Assembly (NCBI RefSeq): GCF_019090165.1
Contig: NZ_JAHRIB010000156.1
Coordinates: forward strand, 62,001 to 126,000
Source of the DNA: Streptomyces sp. BV286
GTDB lineage: Bacteria > Actinomycetota > Actinomycetes > Streptomycetales > Streptomycetaceae
Length of the DNA: 64,000 bases
Reading direction: 5' to 3'
Made by a program: the position numbers and the translations under genes. The notes under the pieces are model-generated. The model was not told where the DNA came from and did not search any database. It worked only from the letters and a program-made list of their open reading frames with translations. Positions 1 through 7,369 of the stretch are shown in pieces (position 1 is the stretch's first letter; every line of letters starts with the position of its first letter).

Positions 1-191
1 ATCGAGGCGACCGGTGCACGCGCGGGGCGCGGACCGTCTCCTCACGGACCGGGGCCGGTGGCCCGGGGGTCCGTGGTCCGGGCTCCCTGGCCGGGAGTCC
101 GGGGCTCGATCTGGTGCCGGGCGGCGCCGCCGCTTGGGCGCGACAGGACAGGTGTCAGCGCCGGCGCCGCCCGGGGTCTGTGGGTGGGTCG

Positions 192-1106
192 TCAGACCTG
201 CGCGCCGGAGAGGCGCTCGACCGCGCGCAGCAGCGCGGAGTGGTCCAGGCCGCCGTCGCCCTGTGCGCGCAGCGAGGCCACGAGCTGGGCCACCACGGCA
301 CCGACCGGCAGGGCGGCACCGACGTTGCGGGCGGCGTCCGTGACGATGCCCATGTCCTTGTGGTGCAGGTCGATACGGAAGCCCGGACCGAAGTCGCGCT
401 GAAGGAAGTTGTCCTTCTTGCGCGTCAGCACGGTGGAGCCGGCGAGGCCGCCGTTCAGGACGTCGAGGGCCGCCTTCAGGTCGACGCCCGACTTCTCCAG
501 GAAGACCACGGCCTCGGCGCACGCCTGGATGTTGACGGCGACGATCAGCTGGTTGGCGGCCTTGACGGTCTGGCCGGAACCGTGCGGCCCGCACAGCACG
601 ATGGTCCTGCCGAGCGCCTCGAAGATCGGCTCGGCCTGGTCGAAGTCGGCCTGCTCGCCACCGACCATGATGGACAGGACGGCCTCGACGGCCCCGGCCT
701 CACCGCCGGACACCGGCGCGTCCAGGACCCGGATGCCCTTGTCCTTCGCAGCCTTGGCCAGGTCCACGGAGGTCTGCGGGGTGATGGAGGACATGTCGAT
801 CAGGAGCGCGCCGGACCGCGCGTTCTCGAGGATGCCGTCCGGCCCGTACGCGATGGCCTCGACCTGCGGGGAGGCGGGCACCATCGTGATCACGACGTCC
901 GCGTTCCGCACGGCCTCGGCGATCGAGCCGGCCGCCGTGCCGCCCGCGGCGGTCAGCCGGTCCAGCTTGTCCTGCTCCAGGGTGAACCCGGTGACGTCGT
1001 ATCCGGCCTTGATCAGGTTCTCCGACATGGGGGAGCCCATGATGCCGAGGCCGATCCAGGCGATCGTCGGGCGGGGCGGGCGGGAACCGCCGGCAAGGTT
1101 GCTCAT
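192..1106 (-). CDS. glxR: 2-hydroxy-3-oxopropionate (tartronate semialdehyde) reductase
   Basis: A 304-aa member of the beta-hydroxyacid dehydrogenase family, which reduces tartronate semialdehyde to D-glycerate with NAD(P)H. The N-terminus has a Rossmann motif (GLGIMGSPM, near residue 18). The family substrate motif DAPVSGGEAG lies near residue 130, and the catalytic-lysine segment GSGQTVKAANQ near residue 175. The length is normal for the family. It lies 67 bp downstream of hydroxypyruvate isomerase on the same strand, so the two probably share the hyi promoter and the AllR-like sites there. Glyoxylate carboligase is not in the window and may lie past the left edge. Garciadehydrogenase paralogues for 3-hydroxyisobutyrate are the main alternative; the neighbour argues for glyoxylate metabolism. 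Confidence 0.92.
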   Translation of the reverse strand: MSNLAGGSRPPRPTIAWIGLGIMGSPMSENLIKAGYDVTGFTLEQDKLDRLTAAGGTAAGSIAEAVRNADVVITMVPASPQVEAIAYGPDGILENARSGALLIDMSSITPQTSVDLAKAAKDKGIRVLDAPVSGGEAGAVEAVLSIMVGGEQADFDQAEPIFEALGRTIVLCGPHGSGQTVKAANQLIVAVNIQACAEAVVFLEKSGVDLKAALDVLNGGLAGSTVLTRKKDNFLQRDFGPGFRIDLHHKDMGIVTDAARNVGAALPVGAVVAQLVASLRAQGDGGLDHSALLRAVERLSGAQV

Positions 1107-1173
1107 GGTGAGGGTGCCTCTCTGACTGCTGTGCCGTGTCTTTGCCGTGTCTGTGCCGCGTCGTGGGGGCCGC

Positions 1174-2031
1174 TCAGCGGGCGGCGCGGGCCTCGCGCGG
1201 GAGCCACTCGAAGGCCGCCGCGCTCGGCAGGTCGCCCGGCTTGTACTCCAGGCCGACCCAGCCCTCGTACCCGTGCTTGCGCAGCAGGCCGAGCAGCTCT
1301 TCCAGCGGGAGCGAGCCGGTGCCGGGGGCGCCCCGGCCGGGGTTGTCGGCGATCTGGACGTGGCCGGTCCGGTCGGTGTACCGCTCGATCACCGACGGCA
1401 GGTCCTCGCCGTTCATGGACAGGTGGTAGAGGTCCATCAGGAACCTGGCGTTGCCCAGTCCCGTCGCCTCGTTGACCCTGTCGACCACGGCGACCGCCGC
1501 GGGGGCGCTCACCAGCGGATAGAGCGGCGACTCCGGCTCGTTGAGGGCCTCGATCAGCAGGACCGCGCCGATGCGGTCGGCGGCGCGGGCCGCCAGGACC
1601 AGGTTCTCCAGGGCGAGTTCGTCCTGCACGGCCGGGTCGACGCCCTCGACACGGTTGCCGTACAGGGCGTTGAGCGCCGTGCAGCCCAGCGACCGCGCGA
1701 AGTCCGCGGCCACGTCGATGTTCGTGCGGAAGCGCGCCGACTCCTCGCCGGGGACCGACAGCGCGCCCCGGTCCGGGCCCGGCAGCCGGCCCGCGTAGAA
1801 GTTCAGGCCCGTGAGCTGCACGCCCGCGTCCTCGATCGCCCTCCTGAGGGCGTCGAGCTCCGCGCGCCCGGGGTCGGGGGAGTCGGTCCAGGGCCACCAG
1901 AGCTCGACCGCGGTGAAGCCCGCCGCGGCGGCGGCCGCGGGGCGCTCCAGGAGCGGGAGCTCCGTGAAGAGGATCGACAGGTTGACGTTGAAGCGCTGCT
2001 CTGCGGCTGCATCCATCGAGATACCGGGCAT
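1174..2031 (-). CDS. hyi: hydroxypyruvate isomerase
   Basis: A 285-aa TIM-barrel sugar isomerase/endonuclease-like protein that interconverts hydroxypyruvate and tartronate semialdehyde. It starts with the typical RFNVNLSILFTELP segment. Conserved acidic ligands sit in the LLIEALNEPESP region and near the C-terminal GLEYKPG. The frame is open further upstream, but the ATG at 2031 is preceded by GGAAGGGAG at a good distance, so I chose it. It is first in a two-gene unit with glxR. Two tandem AllR-like palindromes lie 32-67 bp upstream, which ties it to the allantoin regulon. Confidence 0.9.
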   Translation of the reverse strand: MPGISMDAAAEQRFNVNLSILFTELPLLERPAAAAAAGFTAVELWWPWTDSPDPGRAELDALRRAIEDAGVQLTGLNFYAGRLPGPDRGALSVPGEESARFRTNIDVAADFARSLGCTALNALYGNRVEGVDPAVQDELALENLVLAARAADRIGAVLLIEALNEPESPLYPLVSAPAAVAVVDRVNEATGLGNARFLMDLYHLSMNGEDLPSVIERYTDRTGHVQIADNPGRGAPGTGSLPLEELLGLLRKHGYEGWVGLEYKPGDLPSAAAFEWLPREARAAR

Positions 2032-2062
2032 GTGGGTTGGCGCTCCCTTCCGTGACGAGTAG

Positions 2063-2098
2063 TTCCGTATTGCGGAAGTTCTTTTCTGCTTGATGGAA
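2063..2098. promoter_or_regulatory. tandem AllR-like operators upstream of hyi-glxR
   Basis: Two 15-bp sites start 21 bp apart: a perfect TTCC-N7-GGAA at 2063-2077 and a one-mismatch copy (TTCT-N7-GGAA) at 2084-2098. The same motif, mostly with the same spacing, lies before malate synthase and between the iclR-type gene and allantoinase. IclR-family repressors such as S. coelicolor AllR bind short palindromes of this kind. Assignment to the IclR protein at 26956-27762 is inference. Confidence 0.7.
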
Positions 2099-2159
2099 AG
2101 GCTGCCTGGACGGGGAGGCCTTGTCAAGAGGGGTCGTAGACAAACGCGCCAGGACGCGA

Positions 2160-2193
2160 GGAGGGCCCCGGGCGGATTCGCCCGGGGCCCTCC
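2160..2193 (-). terminator. rho-independent-like hairpin after the GH12 gene
   Basis: A perfect inverted repeat with 15-bp GC-rich arms and a 4-nt loop lies just past the GH12 stop codon and before the hyi promoter. There is no clear U-tract, which is common for Streptomyces terminators. Confidence 0.75.
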
Positions 2194-2210
2194 ATGGGGT
2201 GGCGCGGCTG

Positions 2211-3035
2211 TCAGCCCACGTTCACCGAGTAACTGCTGGAGCTCAGCTTGCCCTTGCCCGTGAACACTTCGGTGCCCGCCTCGACGCTGGTCAGGTAGTT
2301 GGTGTTCGCCATGAGCCGGCGCTGCACCAAGGTGTTCGCCAGGCCGGTGAGGTCGGTCGACGCCGCGTTGGTGTTGGCGGCCCGGACGAACGAGAAGACG
2401 TTCCAGCTGCTTGTCACCTTGCCGCTGCCGTCCTTGTTGATGATCTTCCCGACGTACAGGTCCCAGGCCGTGCCGCCGACCGTCAGGCGCTCACGCTTGG
2501 TGCCGAGCGGCCCCGCGCCGTTCTGCCGGTTGAGCCAGACCATCATTTCGTCGTGCGGCTGGTCCTTCCAGTCGGGATTGGGCTTCTGGTGGAACCAGAC
2601 GTCGTACGAGACGTTCATGACCGTCGGTGTGTTCTGGGTGATGCTGAAGTTCCAGTCGGAGGTGACCTTGCGACCGCTGTTGAGCCGGACGGGGAGCCTG
2701 GTCTTCGTGTCCTTCCAGCCCCAGTGCCAGCCGAGCACGGCGCTGCCGTACGCCTTGACGCTGGTCCGGTCGCCGGTCCAGTCGAAGGACGTCTCCCAGT
2801 TGGCCTTGCCGTTCCGGTAGGAGTTGAGCCAGGTGCACTGCTTGCCGGTGGCGTTCTTCGCGCCCCAGACGTTGTTGTTGAGGTAGTACGGGGAGATGCT
2901 GACCGTGTTGAAGGCGGTGCAGGAGTCCGCGGCGCGAGCCGTGGCCGCCGGGGTGATGAGCAGGGGGACCGCAAGGGTGGCCGCACCCGCCAGCGCGACC
3001 AGGGGTGTGCGGTACCGGCGTTCGAATCCGATCAC
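2211..3035 (-). CDS. secreted glycoside hydrolase family 12 (endoglucanase/xyloglucanase)
   Basis: A 274-aa exported enzyme expected to cut beta-1,4-glucan or xyloglucan. Residues 1-35 form a signal peptide ending near ATARA. GH12 hallmarks follow: NNVWG near 54-58, SYDVW at 143-147, DEMMVWL at 162-168 (E163 as nucleophile), and VEAGTEVF near 251-257, which supplies the acid/base glutamate. There is no carbohydrate-binding module. The GTG start at 3035 has GGGAGAG upstream. Only 12 bp separate it from the pectate lyase, so it is probably the last gene of a three-gene operon and ends at the hairpin at 2160-2193. Confidence 0.9.
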   Translation of the reverse strand: MIGFERRYRTPLVALAGAATLAVPLLITPAATARAADSCTAFNTVSISPYYLNNNVWGAKNATGKQCTWLNSYRNGKANWETSFDWTGDRTSVKAYGSAVLGWHWGWKDTKTRLPVRLNSGRKVTSDWNFSITQNTPTVMNVSYDVWFHQKPNPDWKDQPHDEMMVWLNRQNGAGPLGTKRERLTVGGTAWDLYVGKIINKDGSGKVTSSWNVFSFVRAANTNAASTDLTGLANTLVQRRLMANTNYLTSVEAGTEVFTGKGKLSSSSYSVNVG

Positions 3036-3047
3036 TGTCTCTCTCCC

Positions 3048-3848
3048 TTACCTGTAGGTGACGTCCGACGTCCGGTAGACGCAGTTCCTGCCGTCCGGCC
3101 CCGAGCCGGTCTTGGCGGGCTCCCCGGAGGTCACCCCGCGGAACTTCTGGCAGATCACGATCTTGCGCCCCGGGTCGCCCTGGACGGTGATCCGCGTGAG
3201 CCGGGCCGTGTCCCCGTACGGGGTGGGGTTGATGCCGACGACGTCCAGGCCGGGTCCCTTGACGGTGACGTTGTCCAGGACGACATGGCGCTGGTACTGC
3301 GTCTTGCAGTTGCCGCAGGAGCGGTACAGCTTGCCGAAGTTCTCGACCTCGAAGTTGCGGACGACGAACGTGCCGGGGCCGTTGTGCTGGAACACCTTGT
3401 CGGCCGCCCTGCGTGCGCCGCCCCCGTCGATCGTCATCGTCTGCGAACCCTTGGTGCCCTTGAAGGTGGCCGCGTCCTCGCCGACGTCCTCCCACCACAC
3501 GTTCTTGAGCGTGCAGGTGCCCCGGCAGTGGATGCCGTCGGCGGCCGGGGTCCCGATGATGACGTTGGAGATCGTGGCCCCGTCGGCCAGTTCCAGGACG
3601 GGCGGCTGGTTCTCGGCCTGGTCGCCGCCGGCGAGCGCGCCGGCGCCCACGAAGCGTGTGAAGTCGTAGTTCTTGCTGCCGGCCGGGACCTTGATCGTGG
3701 CGGGCACCCGCTGGGTGCGCTTGGCGGTGGGCCAGTCGGCGGCAGCGGCCGGGGACGGCCCGGCGACCAGGGTGACGGTGTTCAGTGCGGCGGCCAGCGC
3801 GAGGGCGGCGCCGAGCAGCGGGCGGAGTCGTCCCATGGCGCCCGTCAC
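3048..3848 (-). CDS. secreted pectate lyase, PL3 family
   Basis: A 266-aa exported enzyme that cleaves polygalacturonate by beta-elimination and needs calcium. The signal peptide runs to about residue 36 (PSPAAAA). PL3 features include VLELADGATISNVIIG, the DGIHCRG segment, NVWWEDVGEDAATFKG, and several cysteines likely paired in disulfides. The GTG at 3848 is chosen because GGAAGG sits 5-6 nt upstream. Its first bases overlap the end of the preceding hydrophobin-like gene, which suggests translational coupling. The open frame beyond 3848 has no export signal and is ignored. Confidence 0.9.
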   Translation of the reverse strand: MTGAMGRLRPLLGAALALAAALNTVTLVAGPSPAAAADWPTAKRTQRVPATIKVPAGSKNYDFTRFVGAGALAGGDQAENQPPVLELADGATISNVIIGTPAADGIHCRGTCTLKNVWWEDVGEDAATFKGTKGSQTMTIDGGGARRAADKVFQHNGPGTFVVRNFEVENFGKLYRSCGNCKTQYQRHVVLDNVTVKGPGLDVVGINPTPYGDTARLTRITVQGDPGRKIVICQKFRGVTSGEPAKTGSGPDGRNCVYRTSDVTYR

Positions 3849-4267
3849 CGTTCCTTCCGTGCGACGTGGTGCGGGTCGGTGGAGTGCGAGGATCCGGCGG
3901 GCACGCAGCCCAGACCGATCAGGCCCCACCGGCCGGCCTCGGCGTCGGACGCACACTCCAGGGCGATACCGCCGTGGCACTCGTCCTCGTGCTCCTCGGG
4001 GGTGAAGTTGTGCGGGTGGCAGCCGATGCCGACGGACACGTCCGCCGGAACGGTCAGTCCCGCGTGGTCGAGGACCGGCGCCACGTGGCTGTCGCCCGCG
4101 GGAGCGATCTCGTGACAGCAGTAGCCGGAAGGGAGCCTGACCATGGTCGTGGCGGGCGCGGTCCGCGCCGAAGAGGTGCCCGCCGAAGCGGTCGCCGGTG
4201 TCAGGGACACCAGAGCCGACGCCGTCAGGGCAGCCAGCGGCACCAGGGTGCATGTACGGAGGTTCAT
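3845..4267 (-). CDS. small secreted cysteine-rich protein with hydrophobin-like spacing
   Basis: A 140-aa protein with a signal peptide of about 29 residues. The mature part has six cysteines: 50, 51, 83, 97, 105 and 121. Intervals are a CC pair, then 31, 13, 7 and 15 residues between cysteines. Class I fungal hydrophobins have C1, C2C3, C4, C5, C6C7, C8 with similar gaps. C1 and C6 would be absent here, and these two normally pair with each other. The segments SVGIGCHP and GLIGLGCVP also look hydrophobin-like. The gene overlaps the pectate lyase start and probably opens the operon. I infer a surface-active or wall-adhesive role; an unrelated secreted protein remains possible. Confidence 0.6.
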   Translation of the reverse strand: MNLRTCTLVPLAALTASALVSLTPATASAGTSSARTAPATTMVRLPSGYCCHEIAPAGDSHVAPVLDHAGLTVPADVSVGIGCHPHNFTPEEHEDECHGGIALECASDAEAGRWGLIGLGCVPAGSSHSTDPHHVARKER

Positions 4268-4467
4268 GGACGAATCGTTACGGTACGCCGGTCGTCCGCG
4301 CGCGATCAGAAGGCCGAACGTGTGTCTAACGGCCCGTCCGGACGTTCGACGGGATGTTCCGGGTGGACCGACTGCGGGTGGGCTAGGGTCGCTTGCGCGC
4401 CCACGCTGCCCCCGGATCAGGTGGGCCGGGGAAGCGTACAGGCCGGAGCCGATGCCATGGGGGCACA

Positions 4468-4719
4468 GTGCGACTGAGAGTGGAGTTCACGACCGAGCCC
4501 TTCGATCTCGACGAGGCGCCGCGGCACGCGCTGGTCGCCCGCGAGGTCATCGAGGCGGCCGAGCTGGACGCCGTGGACGTCGGCCCGTTCGGCAACACCG
4601 CGGAGGGTGGCGCGGACTCGGTGCTCACCGCGGTCGACGCGCTGCTGCGCAAGGCCCTGGAGGCGGGCGCCACCCGGGTCTCGCTCCAGGTCAACGTGGT
4701 CGGGGAGGCCGGCGAGTGA
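4468..4719 (+). CDS. thiamine-binding/YkoF-like small protein (DUF77/MTH1187 type)
   Basis: An 83-aa protein with a ferredoxin-like fold signature of the MTH1187/YkoF group: a first beta strand VRLRVEFTTEPF, the segment GPFGNTAEGGADSVLTAVDALL, and a last strand ATRVSLQVNVV. Members bind thiamine-like ligands or have no known role. The GTG at 4468 is used. The stop overlaps the next start by four bases (GTGA), so the two genes are coupled. Family assignment is moderate and the exact ligand cannot be read from sequence. Confidence 0.6.
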   Translation: MRLRVEFTTEPFDLDEAPRHALVAREVIEAAELDAVDVGPFGNTAEGGADSVLTAVDALLRKALEAGATRVSLQVNVVGEAGE

Positions 4720-5084
4720 CCGGTATCGGGGACGACCCCTTCGTCACGGCCGTGAAGCCCCTGGTCGACGCCATGGGCGGCGAGATGCTGCCGCCCGGCC
4801 AAGCGGAACCCGACGACGTCGTTCTCTCCTGGGAGGGCGTGGACGTGGTCGCCGTCCGTCTGCCGCAGCTCGCCGACTCGCTGGACCACATCCTGGCCGC
4901 CCTGGAGCGCAAGCGCGGCAAGCCCCTGGCCGAGCTGGACCGCAAGGCCAAGCAGGAGGTCGTGCGGATACTCGAGGCGCGCGGCGCCTTCTCCGTGCGG
5001 CACGGCGTGGAGACCGTCGCGGGCGCCCTCGGCGTCAGCCGGTTCACCGTCTACAACTACCTGAACCGCGAGAAGGACGCCTGA
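4716..5084 (+). CDS. helix-turn-helix protein, YheO/DauR-type C-terminus
   Basis: A 122-aa protein. Residues 1-60 are a short acidic domain. The C-terminal part matches the DNA-binding helix-turn-helix of YheO-like proteins: LDRKAKQEVVRILEARGAF, then VAGALGVSRFTVYNYLNR. It lacks the larger PAS-like sensor domain of full YheO proteins. It is coupled to the small DUF77-like gene and lies 257 bp before the purine operon, so it could regulate that operon, for example through the TTCAAC-N5-GTTGAA palindrome. That link is only positional. Confidence 0.7.
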   Translation: MTGIGDDPFVTAVKPLVDAMGGEMLPPGQAEPDDVVLSWEGVDVVAVRLPQLADSLDHILAALERKRGKPLAELDRKAKQEVVRILEARGAFSVRHGVETVAGALGVSRFTVYNYLNREKDA

Positions 5085-5229
5085 CCCGTCGCCTGTCGCC
5101 CGACCGTGATGCCCGGCGGACAGGCCTCTGACCTGGTGTGACGCGCTCACGGGCGACCGGCCGGGATGGCCGTGGCGCAGATTCGTCAGCCCTCTGCCCG
5201 CCACCGTTGTCCGGCATGCGGGCAGCGGT

Positions 5230-5244
5230 TTCCGCTTCCCGGAT
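5230..5244. promoter_or_regulatory. AllR-like operator (one mismatch) before the uricase operon
   Basis: The site reads TTCC-N7-GGAT, one base from the TTCC-N7-GGAA palindrome seen in the hyi, aceB and allR/allB promoters. No clear 21-bp partner is present. Two direct copies of CCCGGATTT follow at 5238 and 5251. Confidence 0.45.
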
Positions 5245-5259
5245 TTGTTACCCGGATTT

Positions 5260-5301
5260 TTCAACAAAGTGTTGACGTGGTGTTTCCGAGGGCGTTAGCT
5301 A
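5260..5301 (+). promoter_or_regulatory. promoter and palindromic operator of the purine-degradation operon
   Basis: A palindrome TTCAAC-N5-GTTGAC (5260-5276) overlaps a sigma-70-like -35 box TTGACG (5272-5277). An 18-bp spacer leads to a -10 TAGCTA (5296-5301), 39 bp before the first start codon. The overlap predicts direct control of polymerase access. Related palindromes lie in the allB and aceB promoters. Confidence 0.6.
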
Positions 5302-5340
5302 ATCCGCAGCCCGTCCAGCACAAGGCCACGGAGGCTTCCC

Positions 5341-5859
5341 GTGACTTCGAGTACGACATCCGGCGGCCTCGCCCGATTCAACGCCCTGGAGGAGCACGCC
5401 GCCTACGCCGCCCTCCACGAGGTCTGCGCCTCGGCGGCCTGGGCGCACCGGCTGCTCGCCCGCCGCCCCTACGCCGGCACCGACGACCTCTTCACGGAGA
5501 GCGACACCGCCACGGCCGGCCTGACCGACACGGACCTCGACGAGGCGATGGCGGGCCACCCGCCGATCGGACGCCCGAAGCCCGGGGACCCGACCTCCTC
5601 GCGCGAACAGCGCGGCATGGCCGGCGCCTCCGAGGAACTGAAGGCGGAGATGCTCGAACTGAACCTGGCCTATCAGGAGAAGTTCGGCCACGTCTTCCTG
5701 ATCTGCGCGACCGGCCTGACCGGCGAGCAGATGCGCGACGCCGTCAGGGAGCGGATCGACAACACACCAGGGGAGGAGCGCGAGATCGTGCGTACCGAAC
5801 TGGGAAGGATCAACCGCATCCGGCTCGCCCGACTCGTCGAAGAGGACGCACCCGCATGA
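5341..5859 (+). CDS. uraD: OHCU decarboxylase (2-oxo-4-hydroxy-4-carboxy-5-ureidoimidazoline decarboxylase)
   Basis: A 172-aa protein catalysing the last step from urate to S-allantoin. Family signatures are FNALEE near the start, the catalytic HPPIG near residue 78, SSREQRGM, and EKFGHVFLICATG. The GTG at 5341 follows GGAGG with six bases between. Its stop overlaps the start of the HIU hydrolase (ATGA). It is the first gene of the unit with HIU hydrolase and uricase. Confidence 0.93.
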   Translation: MTSSTTSGGLARFNALEEHAAYAALHEVCASAAWAHRLLARRPYAGTDDLFTESDTATAGLTDTDLDEAMAGHPPIGRPKPGDPTSSREQRGMAGASEELKAEMLELNLAYQEKFGHVFLICATGLTGEQMRDAVRERIDNTPGEEREIVRTELGRINRIRLARLVEEDAPA

Positions 5860-6263
5860 GCACCGAGACCACCGCTTCCGTGTCCACGCACATCCTGGAC
5901 ACCAGCGTCGGCCGCCCCGCCGAGGGGGTCGCCGTCCAACTCGCCGCCCGCGCCGGCCGCGAGGCGGACTGGCAGGCACTCGGCGGCTCCGCGACCGACG
6001 CGGACGGCCGGTGCAAGGACCTGCCGGCGCTGCCGGAGGGCACCACACACGTACGGCTCGACTTCGCGGTCGAGGCGTATTTGCTGAAGTTCGAGAAGAA
6101 GCAAGCCGATGCGCAGCAGGACGCCCCCGCGAACCGGGACAGCGGCCGCGTAGGAGCGTTCTTCCCGGAGGTGGCGATCACGTTCGCCGTCGTGCCGGGC
6201 GAGCACTTCCACGTACCGCTGCTGCTCAATCCGTTCGGCTACTCCGTTTACCGAGGGAGCTAG
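5856..6263 (+). CDS. pucM: 5-hydroxyisourate hydrolase
   Basis: A 135-aa transthyretin-related protein that opens 5-hydroxyisourate, the product of uricase, to OHCU. It has the N-terminal STHILDTSVGRPA motif with its histidine, the FFPEV strand motif, FHVPLLLNPFGYS, and the C-terminal tetrapeptide YRGS that defines hydrolases rather than hormone carriers. There is a slightly long KFEKKQADAQQDAP insertion in the middle. It sits between uraD (four-base overlap) and uricase (6-bp gap). Confidence 0.93.
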   Translation: MSTETTASVSTHILDTSVGRPAEGVAVQLAARAGREADWQALGGSATDADGRCKDLPALPEGTTHVRLDFAVEAYLLKFEKKQADAQQDAPANRDSGRVGAFFPEVAITFAVVPGEHFHVPLLLNPFGYSVYRGS

Positions 6264-6269
6264 CAGGCA

Positions 6270-7226
6270 ATGGCAGACAATTCCCGCCCGGCCCGCCCTG
6301 TGATGCTGGGACAGAACCAGTACGGCAAGGCCGAGAACCGAGTCGTCAAAATCACTCGCGACGGCGCCACCCACCACATCAAGGACCTGAACGTCTCCGT
6401 CGCGCTGAGCGGCGACATGGACGAGGTCCACTACTCCGGCTCCAACGCCAACGTGCTGCCGACGGACACCACCAAGAACACGGTGTACGCCTTCGCCAAG
6501 GAGCACGGCATCGAGTCCGCCGAGCAGTTCGGCATCCACCTCGCCCGGCACTTCGTGACGAGCCAGGAACCGATCAGGACCGCCCGGATCCGTATCGAGG
6601 AGTACGCCTGGGAGCGGATCGGGACCTCCGGCGCCAACGCCGGGTCCAGCGGCGCCGACGAGGTCAAGCACTCCTTCGTCCGCCAGGGCCAGGAGACCCG
6701 GGTCACCCAGGTCACGTACGACGGCTCGGCGTGGGAGGTCGTCTCCGGCCTCAAGGACCTCGTCGTGATGAACTCGACCGACTCCGAGTTCTGGGGCTAC
6801 GTCAAGGACAAGTACACGACGCTCCCCGAGGCGTACGACCGCATCCTGGCCACGCAGGTCTCCGCCCGCTGGCGCTTCAACTGGACCGACGACCAGCAGC
6901 GGATGCCGCACTGGGAGCAGTCCTACGAGCAGGCGAAGAAGCACATGCTCCAGGCCTTCGCCGAGACGTACTCGCTGTCGCTCCAGCAGACCCTGTACCA
7001 GATGGGTTCGCGGATCATCGAGAACCGCGGTGAGATCGACGAGGTCCGCTTCTCGCTGCCGAACAAGCACCACTTCCTCGTCGACCTGGAGCCGTTCGGC
7101 CTCAAGAACGATACCGCCGAGGGAGCTGTGTACTTCGCCGCCGACCGCCCGTACGGCCTGATCGAGGCCACGATCCTGCGGGACGGCTGCGAGCAGAGGA
7201 TCCCGGTGGACCTCACCAACCTCTGA
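6270..7226 (+). CDS. pucL: urate oxidase (uricase)
   Basis: A 318-aa cofactor-free oxidase that converts urate to 5-hydroxyisourate. It contains two T-fold units. Seen features include LGQNQYGKAENRVVKI with the conserved lysine, the LPTDTTKNTVYAFAKEH segment with the catalytic threonine, and the second-half motif EVRFSLPNKHHFLVDLEPFG. The length is usual for bacterial uricases. It is third in the operon, 6 bp after pucM, and is followed by a 10-bp-arm hairpin that may end or lower transcription before the deaminase gene. Confidence 0.95.
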   Translation: MADNSRPARPVMLGQNQYGKAENRVVKITRDGATHHIKDLNVSVALSGDMDEVHYSGSNANVLPTDTTKNTVYAFAKEHGIESAEQFGIHLARHFVTSQEPIRTARIRIEEYAWERIGTSGANAGSSGADEVKHSFVRQGQETRVTQVTYDGSAWEVVSGLKDLVVMNSTDSEFWGYVKDKYTTLPEAYDRILATQVSARWRFNWTDDQQRMPHWEQSYEQAKKHMLQAFAETYSLSLQQTLYQMGSRIIENRGEIDEVRFSLPNKHHFLVDLEPFGLKNDTAEGAVYFAADRPYGLIEATILRDGCEQRIPVDLTNL

Positions 7227-7268
7227 ACCAGTCTCTGGACCAACCTCTGACGTTCCCCATTTCGGCAC

Positions 7269-7298
7269 CCGCGGCCCGCCCGCCAGGCCGGGCCGCGG
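7269..7298 (+). terminator. hairpin between uricase and the deaminase gene
   Basis: An inverted repeat with perfect 10-bp GC-only arms (7269-7278 and 7289-7298) and a 10-nt loop lies 42 bp after the uricase stop. It may act as a terminator or attenuator. Confidence 0.5.
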
Positions 7299-7369
7299 CA
7301 CTCAAAGCTCCCAGGGGTCCTGCCGTGCCCACTCCAACTCAGCGACTCCTCAGCGAAGAAGGACGAACC

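Noticed and set aside
2121..4115. 664-residue open frame on the plus strand
   Set aside because: It is antisense to the GH12 and pectate lyase genes, has no family motif and arises from high G+C in third positions.
7253..7267. TTCC-N7-GGCA before the deaminase gene as an AllR-like site
   Set aside because: One mismatch, no tandem partner and placed beside the uricase hairpin; too weak to call.
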